From NCBI GenBank assembly GCA_913774625.1, contig CAJYHL010000063.1, positions 1-64,000 of the forward strand: DNA of 64,000 bases. The letters are read 5' to 3'. Positions 1 to 6,653 of this stretch are shown piece by piece (position 1 is the stretch's first letter; each line of letters opens with the position of its first letter). The translations under genes were made by a program, and so were the position numbers. The notes beneath the pieces were generated by a model. That model searched no databases. It was not told the origin of the DNA and worked only from the letters and a program-made list of their open reading frames with translations. This DNA is from an uncultured Acidovorax sp. (GTDB lineage Bacteria; Pseudomonadota; Gammaproteobacteria; Burkholderiales; Burkholderiaceae_C).

Positions 1-84
1 CGCGCTCCCTACCAGGCGTTCCAGCAGTTCATGCAGGCATTGCGCAGCAGCAGGGCGCTACTATTCACTGAAACGAAAAATTAA
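1..84 (+). CDS. C-terminal end of an unidentified gene (partial)
   Basis: The frame starting at base 1 is open to a TAA at 82-84 and would encode the last 27 residues of a protein that begins outside the window. The second frame is also open over this short stretch, so the assignment is weak. No motif is recognisable. It precedes a run of T6SS immunity-like genes, so an effector end is possible but unsupported. The following 210 bases up to the first lipoprotein gene are A+T-rich and hold no further gene that I can see. Confidence 0.25.
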   Translation, partial: RAPYQAFQQFMQALRSSRALLFTETKN

Positions 85-294
85 TTAATCTCAAACAGTG
101 GTGTTGCACTTCAGGTTTGAGACCGCCCTTTCCGCCGCTTAATGGCTGAGCAAAAAAACACTAATATATAACCCAAATTTTATTAGCCCAATCCAAAGCG
201 GCAAATGGCGAACAGGCAAGCTAGACGAGAAACTAGCGGGTTTCATTCACAGCCAGGCTCTCAACATCAAGTCACAAGAAATCTTATACAGCAC

Positions 295-813
295 ATGAAA
301 AACAAAAAAACAAGAAAACACATCCAGTACTGTAATTTATTAACCATCCTTATTGCCTGCATATCATTAGGGGGTTGCGGCAATGATCGCTTGCCCGCAT
401 CTGTGACTGGCTACAACCACATGAATGACTGGAGCATCGAGAGATTTACAGTCGATGGCGCAAGTGGACCCAACCTTGCGCCCGAGGAGGGGGGGGGAGG
501 AAGTTCATGTTGTGCGTCCATTCCAAGACATTGGCATCCGGGAATGAAGGTCAAGATCCAATGGACCTATGACACCACGCAAAATGGCCCACAGCCCCCT
601 CCTCCACAAGAATCGATCGTTGATCTACCCCAATACTCAAGTCAAGGCGGGGATATTCAAGTGCATTTTTATCCAGACCATAAGGTAAAGGTGGTAATTT
701 CTGAATATAGCATTGGACACCCTCTTTACCCCATGAGCGAAGAAGATAAACGCCCCTGGGAAACCCGAAAAGACCTACTTCAAGACAGCAAAGAAGGGAA
801 ACTTCCAAAGTGA
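295..813 (+). CDS. DUF3304-type lipoprotein, putative T6SS immunity protein
   Basis: Encodes 172 residues. The start at 295 is chosen over an upstream in-frame ATG (205) because it places a basic n-region (MKNKKTRK), a hydrophobic stretch and the lipobox SLGGC (Cys28) at the N terminus, giving a lipoprotein signal. The mature part carries the DUF3304 hallmarks: TGYNH, FTVDGASGPN, a Gly-rich segment followed by CC, then W-PG and late HFYPDHKVK. Family members in Burkholderiales commonly sit beside T6SS effectors of the DUF2235 class, and remnants of that class follow here, so a periplasmic immunity role is inferred. Base composition is A+T-richer than the core genes. A run of nine G falls inside the Gly-rich segment and could make the gene slippage-prone. 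Confidence 0.8.
   Translation: MKNKKTRKHIQYCNLLTILIACISLGGCGNDRLPASVTGYNHMNDWSIERFTVDGASGPNLAPEEGGGGSSCCASIPRHWHPGMKVKIQWTYDTTQNGPQPPPPQESIVDLPQYSSQGGDIQVHFYPDHKVKVVISEYSIGHPLYPMSEEDKRPWETRKDLLQDSKEGKLPK
489..497 (+). repeat. Poly-G tract (9 G) inside a lipoprotein gene
   Basis: Nine consecutive G encode part of the EEGGGGSS stretch of the DUF3304 gene at 295-813. The paralogous genes encode the same Gly-rich loop with mixed codons and no comparable run. A tract of this length is a plausible site for replication slippage. Confidence 0.8.
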
Positions 814-877
814 ATTACAAAGAAATTCAGCCCGCCTTGAACCCAGAAATAGGAAAACCAGAAGTACAGAGCGCCCC

Positions 878-1248
878 TTGAGCGTCAAAGAGCAGATGCA
901 GAGAGCAAAAGCCATGTGCGCAGCAAAAGCGGATCCCAGAGCAGAAATCAATGGATCACAAATCAAATGCACCGGCACAATATTTATCGGAAGTTTTTTT
1001 GACGACACAGAAAACAATGAAGAAAAAGATTTTAATGAATCCTCCCACCATCAGAAAAACAGCAATATAGCTCACCCTTACCATGCATACCACAAAAAAC
1101 AACAAATAACCACACAACAGGATACTATTCCTAATATATCCCAGGTGTAGAAACCCCATTTCCAGAGATCGGAGACGCGGGGGGAAGGCTTGGGACAGTT
1201 ATCGCGGGAACAGCCTATGGAACTTACGCCAGATTAGCCACGTCATAA
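878..1248 (+). pseudogene. Frameshifted DUF2235 (Tle1-type) effector remnant
   Basis: The first part (frame of 878, TTG or the ATG at 896 as possible starts) ends at 1150 and contains IGSFFDDTENNEEKD, a degraded version of the DUF2235 signature FFDGTGNN. The homology resumes in the next frame from about 1135 to the TAA at 1246-1248, where YIPGVETPFPEIGDAGGRLG matches the segment that follows the signature in intact family members. The gap of several hundred residues expected for a whole phospholipase is missing, so this is a truncated and frameshifted remnant. DUF2235 proteins include the Tle1 phospholipase effectors of T6SS. It lies directly after an immunity-like lipoprotein gene. Confidence 0.75.
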
Positions 1249-1309
1249 CCGGATTCATCCAACCGTATTCAGTGGCAGAGCAAATCAAAGAATCCAAGCA
1301 AGGACCAAA

Positions 1310-1831
1310 ATGCTCAAAATATCAATAGATCGCAGAAAACTTGGTGGCATCTTTCTATTACTCTCCACTACCAACATCGCCGCCTGCCGACCAAATCAAG
1401 AAAAAAACCACGAAGCCCAAAAAATCACGGATCCAAACAAAGAAGAAGAAATTCTCCATTTCAATGTCAATCTCTACAGCTATTTAGATAGGCCTATATT
1501 TGACGTCTATCTCAATGGAAAATTCATAGGCGATGCGGCAGGGCAACCGCATCGAGGGAATGGAGGAATCATTACAGGAGTGCCTGTTCCGCTTGGCCCC
1601 CAAGTCATCACTTGGCGCCTTGACGGCCCGAAAGGGACGCCTGGCAACGGAGACACCATCCACGCAGCCAACGCACCAATATTGCGACGCCCTGATCCTA
1701 AACTCACCTATCTCGGAGTTCACATCTACCCCGATAGCACTGTAGAACTGATTCCAGAAGAGTTCTGGCCAGAAAAAACAGAAAAAGGCAAAGAGATCAA
1801 TAAGAAATGGGAGATTGAGCATGGCGGATGA
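1310..1831 (+). CDS. Lipoprotein of an uncharacterised immunity-like family (copy 1)
   Basis: Encodes 173 residues with a lipoprotein signal: basic start MLKISIDRRK, a hydrophobic core and lipobox IAAC (Cys26). An AAGGA-type ribosome site lies just upstream. The mature domain has YLDRPIFDVYLNG, TWRLDGPKGTPGNGD and LGVHIYPD. These resemble DUF3304 layout (a short beta-rich domain ending in a YPD strand), but it is a separate family that I cannot name. A second copy is at 2240. The gene end overlaps the start of a DUF2235 remnant by 11 bases, the arrangement of an immunity-effector pair, so protection of the cell envelope against that phospholipase class is inferred. Confidence 0.75.
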   Translation: MLKISIDRRKLGGIFLLLSTTNIAACRPNQEKNHEAQKITDPNKEEEILHFNVNLYSYLDRPIFDVYLNGKFIGDAAGQPHRGNGGIITGVPVPLGPQVITWRLDGPKGTPGNGDTIHAANAPILRRPDPKLTYLGVHIYPDSTVELIPEEFWPEKTEKGKEINKKWEIEHGG

Positions 1832-2113
1832 ACGACTTAGGAATGCATCCTCAGCCACACGTGACGTTCAGATTAACTCACCGACTGCCGCGCAAGACTG
1901 TTCTGACGTTGTACATATCTCTATCTTTTTTGATGGCACCGGCAATAACAAAGACCGGGATGAGCAAAACAGAAATGGAGCAATCCCACACGCATTTGGC
2001 GATCCGCACGCTTATTTGCCGACAACAATAATTCAGCACATTCCATTTACACATCAGGCGTGACAACCCCATTCAATACCCCCCAAACCTCATGGATCGC
2101 GCAAATTAATTAA
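1821..2113 (+). pseudogene. Truncated DUF2235 (Tle1-type) effector remnant
   Basis: ATG at 1821 lies inside the end of the preceding immunity gene. The reading frame runs to a stop at 2061-2063 and contains the textbook signature ISIFFDGTGNNKDRD near residue 40. Homology then continues in another frame (about 2048-2113), where YTSGVTTPFN resembles the YIPGVGTPFPEIG segment of intact proteins before a TAA at 2111-2113. The catalytic hydrolase body is absent. This is therefore a frameshifted N-terminal stub of a T6SS phospholipase-like toxin. Its well preserved signature suggests it decayed more recently than the stub at 878. Confidence 0.8.
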
Positions 2114-2239
2114 ACCAAGACCAATGCCAAATCATCCTCAGTCTTTTGCCCCGCCACAAGGCCACTCTGATTTGCGATTTCAAAACCCATTCAAACTGAA
2201 ATTCGAAAAATCAAAACACCCAAACACCAAGGCAGCCAT

Positions 2240-2809
2240 ATGCCAGCCCAAAAAACGGCAATCAACCAGGTCGATTTCTGTCGCCGCAGAGTAATTATTT
2301 CCGCACTGGCACTCCCCCCAATAAGCATTGCGGCCTGTCAACCAACCGAAAACCAACCCAACGGATTAGAAAAAAAATCCATAGCCAAAGAAAAAGAAAA
2401 AGAAAAAGAAAAAGAAAAAGAAAAAGAAAAAGAATCATTCACCTACCTTGATGTCTCTCTTTTTAATTACCTTGATAGATCAATATTTGATGTCTATCTA
2501 AACGGCATTGACATAGGTGTTGCCAAAGCTTTCGGCGGAGGGGGCTTAATGACCGGCGTAAAGGTGCCAATCGGCCCACAATCTATAAGTTGGCGCCTTG
2601 ACGGCCCCAAAGGGACGCCCGGCAACGGAGACACCATCCACGCAGCCAATACCCCAGTTTTGCGGCCCCCTCCGTCCACACATCACTACCTTGGCATCCA
2701 CATCTATCCCGACAACAGCGTTGATTTGATCGCCGAGCAATTCTGGCCTGAGCCAACCAAGCGAGGATTAGCACTCAGGGACGAGTGGAGAATAAAAAAT
2801 GGAGAATAA
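2240..2809 (+). CDS. Lipoprotein of an uncharacterised immunity-like family (copy 2)
   Basis: Encodes 189 residues, paralogous to the gene at 1310: it shares FNYLDRSIFDVYLNG, WRLDGPKGTPGNGDTIHAAN and LGIHIYPD. The N terminus has a twin-arginine-like CRRRVIISALAL and a lipobox IAAC, followed by a linker made of eight Lys-Glu pairs coded by a perfect hexanucleotide repeat. The paralogue lacks that linker. Its end overlaps by 11 bases the ATG of the VgrG-tail fragment at 2799, mirroring copy 1 and its effector stub. Function is inferred only from the context of T6SS remnants. Confidence 0.75.
   Translation: MPAQKTAINQVDFCRRRVIISALALPPISIAACQPTENQPNGLEKKSIAKEKEKEKEKEKEKEKESFTYLDVSLFNYLDRSIFDVYLNGIDIGVAKAFGGGGLMTGVKVPIGPQSISWRLDGPKGTPGNGDTIHAANTPVLRPPPSTHHYLGIHIYPDNSVDLIAEQFWPEPTKRGLALRDEWRIKNGE
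2387..2434 (+). repeat. Hexanucleotide tandem repeat (AAAGAA)x8
   Basis: Eight perfect AAAGAA units encode (Lys-Glu)8 between the lipobox and the folded domain of the lipoprotein gene at 2240. The unit length is a multiple of three, so copy changes would alter linker length without breaking the frame. Confidence 0.9.
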
Positions 2810-3218
2810 TCATCTGGGCGAAGCCGCTGACAAGAACCCGACCACCGGCCCAGGCCATGAGGGCACGGGCCTGTCCATCATCGCCGCCCAGGATGCGATC
2901 GACATGCAGGCCCAGGGAGACATCCTGCAGATCCAGGCGAAGGAGTAATTGAGCCTGCAAAGCGCCAACGCCGCCATCGAGATGGCCGCTGCGCGCAAGA
3001 TCCGCATCGCCACAGCACAGGGGGCGGCCATCGTCATCGAAGGGGGGAACATCACCTTCGAGACGCCGGGGTTCATTACCTATCGATCGGCCATGCGGAC
3101 GCTGCAAGGGCCTACCCAGGGTGGGTTGGCTCTGCCGCAGTTTCCGCAGAGTGTTTGCATTGAGTGCATGCTCCAGGCCTTGGCAAAGGGCCAAGCGTTG
3201 GCCTCCATGAATGGCTGA
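2799..3218 (+). pseudogene. VgrG C-terminal tail (DUF2345) fragment with an in-frame stop
   Basis: One frame from ATG 2799 to TGA 3216-3218 is interrupted by a TAA at 2946-2948. Before the stop it reads GLSIIAAQDAIDMQAQGD and ILQIQAKE. After it reads AARKIRIATAQGAAIVIEGG and NITFETPGFITY, then a tail with PQFPQSVCIECMLQA. These are the repeated strands and end of the DUF2345 region found at the C terminus of effector-carrying VgrG spike proteins. The gp5/gp27-like body of VgrG (well over 500 residues) is missing, so this is a fragment. It overlaps the DUF4123 gene by 8 bases, the usual vgrG-adaptor-effector order. Confidence 0.8.
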
Positions 3219-4077
3219 AAGACCAATGCCCTCACGCCCTCTGATCGACAATCTGAGTGCAGAAACGCTAGCGGCAACGCTGAGTTGGTTCGAGCAGCGC
3301 CACGAGGCTGGCCTATCGTGCTGGGCATTGCTGGACCGCGCGTTTCTGACCGAACCATCGTGGCGCCGACTGTGCAGCAACTGCAAGCTTGCGTCCCTGT
3401 ATGCAGGGCGGTTCAACAACGCTGATGCCATTGCACCTCGCTTGCTGGCTATTCCGGCAGACTACCCTGCCGTTGAACTGCGAACATGGCTCGACTCCTG
3501 GATTCAGTTTTGCCAAGGCCTACCCATGGTGAGCTACCTGAGCGCCAGCCCAAGCCTTGACATTCAAGCTTGGCTATTAGCGAGGGCACAAGTCCAAAGC
3601 CCCGAAGAACGATTGATGCTTCGCCTGGCCGACACGCGCTGTCTGCCGCAGATCTTGACCACGCTGGATGCCTACCAACGGAGTGCCTTGCTTCAAGAGA
3701 TTGGCGATTGGCGTTACTACGACCGGTATGGTCAATGGCAGAGCCTTTTGCCTGCCACAGAACTCACCGATCCAAGGCCCTCTGACATCTCTGCATTTTC
3801 ACCACTGATATTGACCGATTTCCAGAAGCGGCACCTGCTGGCCCAGGCGCTGCCCGACACGGTTTTCTCTTACTTGGCCGGCAAGCCCGAAATTTTTGGC
3901 TTGCTGAGTGGCAAGCCATCAGGCATTTACGACTGTATTGCCCAAGCACTAACGGCTACGGAAGATAATGGCTCGACCAGCGTCACTCATGAGCAATTGC
4001 AAGGAGTCTTGCAAGCTTTGGTCAACCAAAAGCTGCAGATCCGGGAGGCTCGTGACCTACAGGAAGCAACCGCATGA
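3211..4077 (+). CDS. DUF4123 T6SS effector adaptor/chaperone
   Basis: Encodes 288 residues. The N-terminal half has the DUF4123 pattern: WALLDRAFLTEP, then a central LRTWLDSW, LLARAQVQ and LMLRLADTRCLPQIL. The second half is more helical, with a C-terminal helical stretch. DUF4123 proteins (TEC/Tap) load a cognate effector onto VgrG and are normally coded between vgrG and the effector. Here a VgrG tail fragment lies upstream, but the next gene, overlapping by four bases (ATGA), is an immunity-like gene and not a toxin. The expected effector has been lost, or moved. The gene itself looks intact. G+C is intermediate between the A+T-rich lipoprotein genes and the core. Confidence 0.85.
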   Translation: MAERPMPSRPLIDNLSAETLAATLSWFEQRHEAGLSCWALLDRAFLTEPSWRRLCSNCKLASLYAGRFNNADAIAPRLLAIPADYPAVELRTWLDSWIQFCQGLPMVSYLSASPSLDIQAWLLARAQVQSPEERLMLRLADTRCLPQILTTLDAYQRSALLQEIGDWRYYDRYGQWQSLLPATELTDPRPSDISAFSPLILTDFQKRHLLAQALPDTVFSYLAGKPEIFGLLSGKPSGIYDCIAQALTATEDNGSTSVTHEQLQGVLQALVNQKLQIREARDLQEATA

Positions 4078-4622
4078 TCACGAATGTGCGCAGCGCCCTG
4101 CGCTCCAGGCGGGGTCATATCGCCATACTGCTCAGCGCCGGGCTCACAATCATAGGCGGCAAGCCCGCTGCCCGTGAGTCTGATAGGGTAGGTTTGAGCT
4201 TATACGGACTCAACTACACTGATGTGCCCATCGGTGATCTCTACGTCAACGGAACCTGGGGAGGCAATGTGAGCCCCTATGCCGCTGGTTTGAGTACAGC
4301 GGGTAGCATCGGGCTGCCGGGCCGCTGGCACCCCGGCATCAAGGTGACCATTCAGTGGAGCGACGATCGCCTTTATGCCATCGACAAGAAGGCGCTGATG
4401 ACCGCTGAAGTGGAAATACCCGAGTATGGAAAGCTCTCCGGCGGATTTCTGCTGGTCGCCTTCCTGCCAGGACGGAAAGTCAAAGCATATGCTTCAGGCC
4501 TTGGGCCAGGGCACGTAAATGCCCCTGATGGCCTACAAAACCCCGGTGAATACTGCCAAAGACAACCTGGCTGCCTGGAATGGTACCGTGGCGATGCCCC
4601 GCCACGGGAAGGACATTACTGA
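4074..4622 (+). CDS. DUF3304-like secreted protein lacking the lipobox cysteine
   Basis: Encodes 182 residues and starts in an ATGA overlap with the DUF4123 gene. From residue 38 onward it is nearly identical to the gene at 4697 (GLSLYGLNYTDVPIG, VNGTWGGNVSPYAAG, GRWHPGIKVTIQWSDD). In the signal region the paralogue has TSCKPAA where this protein has GGKPAA: the lipidated cysteine codon TGC is replaced by GGC. The protein should still be exported if the signal works, but cannot be a standard lipoprotein. The two copies also differ in the C-terminal 30 residues, where this one is shorter (GLGPGHVNAPDGLQNPGEY). Inferred to be an orphan immunity protein. Confidence 0.75.
   Translation: MITNVRSALRSRRGHIAILLSAGLTIIGGKPAARESDRVGLSLYGLNYTDVPIGDLYVNGTWGGNVSPYAAGLSTAGSIGLPGRWHPGIKVTIQWSDDRLYAIDKKALMTAEVEIPEYGKLSGGFLLVAFLPGRKVKAYASGLGPGHVNAPDGLQNPGEYCQRQPGCLEWYRGDAPPREGHY
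4188..4475 (+). repeat. Direct repeat, copy 1 (288 bp)
   Basis: This stretch matches 4793-5080 with only scattered substitutions and no gaps at an offset of 605 bases. It covers most of the mature domains of the two neighbouring DUF3304-like genes. The flanking signal-peptide and 3' parts diverge sharply, which shows a recent tandem duplication or gene conversion. Confidence 0.9.
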
Positions 4623-4696
4623 TGCGAAAAGACACTGCACCACTGTGTCCCGATAATCTTCGGACATTGCCTAACCATCAGACAACCCGAGGTGAC
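4622..4696 (+). pseudogene. Vestigial effector start between two immunity copies
   Basis: An ATG at 4622 overlaps the stop of the previous gene (TGATG) and opens a frame beginning MRKDTAPLCPDN that runs directly into the next lipoprotein gene with no stop. The equivalent position after the next copy begins MRTSFAPPCPIN and goes on to the DUF2235 signature. The two starts are alike (MR, AP-CP-N), so this 25-residue stretch is probably the leftover N terminus of a deleted DUF2235 effector. Confidence 0.45.
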
Positions 4697-5245
4697 ATGC
4701 CCTTGTCACGGCGGCGCCTCAGTACTGCCTTGATACTTGGTGCAGGCCTGTTAGTCACCAGCTGCAAGCCAGCAGCCAGTGAACCCGAGAGAGTAGGTTT
4801 GAGCTTATATGGCCTCAACTACACCGATGTACCCATCGGTGATTTCTACGTCAATGGAACCTGGGGAGGCAATGTGAGCCCCTATGCCGCTGGTTTGAGT
4901 ACAGCGGGCAGCATCGGGCTCCCGGGTCGCTGGCACCCCGGCATCAAGGTGACTATTCAGTGGAGCGACGATCGCCTTTATGCCATCGACAAGAAGGCGC
5001 TGATGACCGCTGAAGTGGAAATACCCGAGTATGGAAAGCTCTACGGCGGATTTCTGCTGGTCGCCTTTCTGCCAGGGCGGCAGGTTAAGGCCTATGCTTC
5101 AGCCAGCGCTCCGGTATTTCACGATGCGCCAGGAGTCAACTCAAGTCCCTACGGACTGAAAAACCCAGGAAGATACTGCAATGAACAGCCCGGCTGCCCA
5201 GAGTGGTATGACAGTGGCGCCCCCCCGCGTGAAGGACATTACTGA
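4697..5245 (+). CDS. DUF3304-like lipoprotein, putative T6SS immunity protein
   Basis: Encodes 182 residues from the ATG at 4697, which has a GAGGTG ribosome site just upstream and begins MPLSRRRLSTALILGAGLL. The frame is open further upstream (to 4580), but that part is the vestigial effector start. The signal ends in lipobox VTSC. The mature domain is the near-identical partner of the gene at 4074, with a longer C terminus (ending PGCPEWYDSGAPPREGHY). The stop codon overlaps the ATG of a DUF2235 stub (TGATG), as expected for an immunity-effector pair. Confidence 0.8.
   Translation: MPLSRRRLSTALILGAGLLVTSCKPAASEPERVGLSLYGLNYTDVPIGDFYVNGTWGGNVSPYAAGLSTAGSIGLPGRWHPGIKVTIQWSDDRLYAIDKKALMTAEVEIPEYGKLYGGFLLVAFLPGRQVKAYASASAPVFHDAPGVNSSPYGLKNPGRYCNEQPGCPEWYDSGAPPREGHY
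4793..5080 (+). repeat. Direct repeat, copy 2 (288 bp)
   Basis: This is the partner of 4188-4475 at an offset of 605 bases, and covers the mature region of the lipoprotein gene at 4697. Confidence 0.9.
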
Positions 5246-5393
5246 TGCGAACCTCCTTTGCACCACCGTGCCCCATTAATCCACTAGACCTAAACAGCAC
5301 CCAGCAGGCTAACCGCATGGCCTGCGATTTGGCGGGTGCGGGCGATTCTTGCGTTGTCGATTTAAAGTTGGGCTTTTTCTTTGATGGCACTAT
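5245..5393 (+). pseudogene. N-terminal DUF2235 (Tle1-type) effector stub
   Basis: ATG at 5245 overlaps the stop of the lipoprotein gene. The frame reads MRTSFAPPCPINPLDL and reaches VVDLKLGFFFDGT, the start of the DUF2235 signature, about 45 residues in. Similarity stops abruptly straight after FFFDGT (about 5390), and the DNA passes into the signal-peptide region of the next DUF3304 gene. This looks like a clean deletion joining an effector start to the next immunity copy. Confidence 0.75.
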
Positions 5394-5495
5394 AATCACC
5401 ATGATCGGATTACCTCACTGCGCCGTTCGCAGATTTCTCCGTTTCTTTTTTTACTGCCTATCGCATTTGCACTGCAAGGCTGCGGCAAAGAGGAA

Positions 5496-5948
5496 ATGGT
5501 AGCCGTCTCGGTGACGGGATACAACCACATCAAGAATGAATCTATTCTGGGTTTCTCCGTCAATGGCGCAAGTGGCCCCAATTTATCACCTTATGGTGGA
5601 GGCAGCAAATTTAACTGCTGCGTCAACCTTCCAGTTCATTGGAAGCCGGGCCTTAAAGCCACTGTGACTTGGGAGTATGGCTCGGGCCCCAATCACACGC
5701 CGCCACCGCCTCAATCCGCCACCGTGGACATTCCGGAGTACACCCCTGAAGACATGGGCACACTGCAAGTTCACTTTTACCCGAATCACAAAATCAAAGT
5801 TGTTTCGACCATGTACGGACTGGGGCACCCGTGGCATCCCTTGCCCAAAGAAGACTGGGCACCGTGGGAGCTCGATGAAGCGGTGGTCCGGAACTGGGAA
5901 TGGTACGTCGAGAAGAAGCAAATCAAAAGACCTTCCGGCAAACAATGA
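5496..5948 (+). CDS. DUF3304 protein whose signal peptide has no normal start codon
   Basis: The 150-residue frame from ATG 5496 contains VTGYNH, FSVNGASGPNLSPYGGG, CCVNLP-HWKPGLK, four prolines in a row and HFYPNHKIK. The same frame is open upstream to 5385 and encodes a good lipoprotein signal (RRSQISPFLFLLPIAFALQGC, Cys codon 5481-5483), but has no ATG, GTG or TTG there. The only nearby ATG (5401) is one base out of frame. Compared with the paralogue at 5970, the start has probably been lost at the deletion junction. If translated from 5496 the product would stay in the cytoplasm; a rare CTG (5418) or ATT start would rescue export. Possibly a pseudogene. Confidence 0.6.
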   Translation: MVAVSVTGYNHIKNESILGFSVNGASGPNLSPYGGGSKFNCCVNLPVHWKPGLKATVTWEYGSGPNHTPPPPQSATVDIPEYTPEDMGTLQVHFYPNHKIKVVSTMYGLGHPWHPLPKEDWAPWELDEAVVRNWEWYVEKKQIKRPSGKQ

Positions 5949-5969
5949 CCGATATGGCATTTGATAATT

Positions 5970-6527
5970 ATGATTGACTTCCACCACCAAACCGAACATA
6001 TTCTTCATCGATTTACATGCCTATGCCTGCTTCTATTCCTGGGGGGCTTATCATTAGTCAGCTGCAGCAAAGAGGAAATGGTAGCCGTTTCGATTACGGG
6101 CTACAACCATATCGAAACCGAATCCATCCTGGGTTTTTCTGTTAACGGTGCAAGCGGCCCCAATCTAGCACCATATAGCGGTGGCGGTGGATTTAACTGC
6201 TGCGTCAGCCTTCCACTTCATTGGAAGCCAGGTCTAAAGGCCACCGTGCACTGGGAGTATGGCTCAGGCCCCAATCACACGCCGCCGCCGCCGCAGGCTG
6301 CCACCGTTGATATTCCAAAGTACACTCCCGATGACATGGGTACGTTGCAGGTTCATTTTTACCCCAATCACAAAATCAAGGCCGTTTCAACGCAGTATCA
6401 ATTAGGAGCGGAAAATTATCCGTTACCTAAAGAGGACTGGGCACCCTGGACCCTGAATGAAGCATGGGTCCGTAACGAAAAATGGGCGAAAGAGCAAAAG
6501 AAAATTCAAAAAGACAGAAGCCAATGA
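5970..6527 (+). CDS. DUF3304 lipoprotein, putative T6SS immunity protein
   Basis: Encodes 185 residues from ATG 5970 (a TTG at 5961 is in frame but less likely). The signal region HRFTCLCLLLFLGGLSLVSC ends in lipobox LVSC. The mature part is close to the product of 5496: KEEMVAVSITGYNH, FSVNGASGPNLAPYSGGGG, CCVSLPLHWKPGLK, YGSGPNHTPPPPQ and HFYPNHKIK. Before it, a short frame MTDMAFDNYD overlaps the previous stop (ATGA). After it, MNTPQPAQLPP overlaps its own stop (ATGA) and ends at once. Both look like clipped starts of lost partner genes. Confidence 0.8.
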   Translation: MIDFHHQTEHILHRFTCLCLLLFLGGLSLVSCSKEEMVAVSITGYNHIETESILGFSVNGASGPNLAPYSGGGGFNCCVSLPLHWKPGLKATVHWEYGSGPNHTPPPPQAATVDIPKYTPDDMGTLQVHFYPNHKIKAVSTQYQLGAENYPLPKEDWAPWTLNEAWVRNEKWAKEQKKIQKDRSQ

Positions 6528-6653
6528 ATACACCTCAACCAGCCCAACTTCCCCCGTAATTTTTGAAAAGAAAAGGATTTCACTCTCTTGATGTAAATGC
6601 ATCCTTCAGTCTTGGTCGAAATTTGCCGCAAACAGTCAGTTAAAACCAGAACC

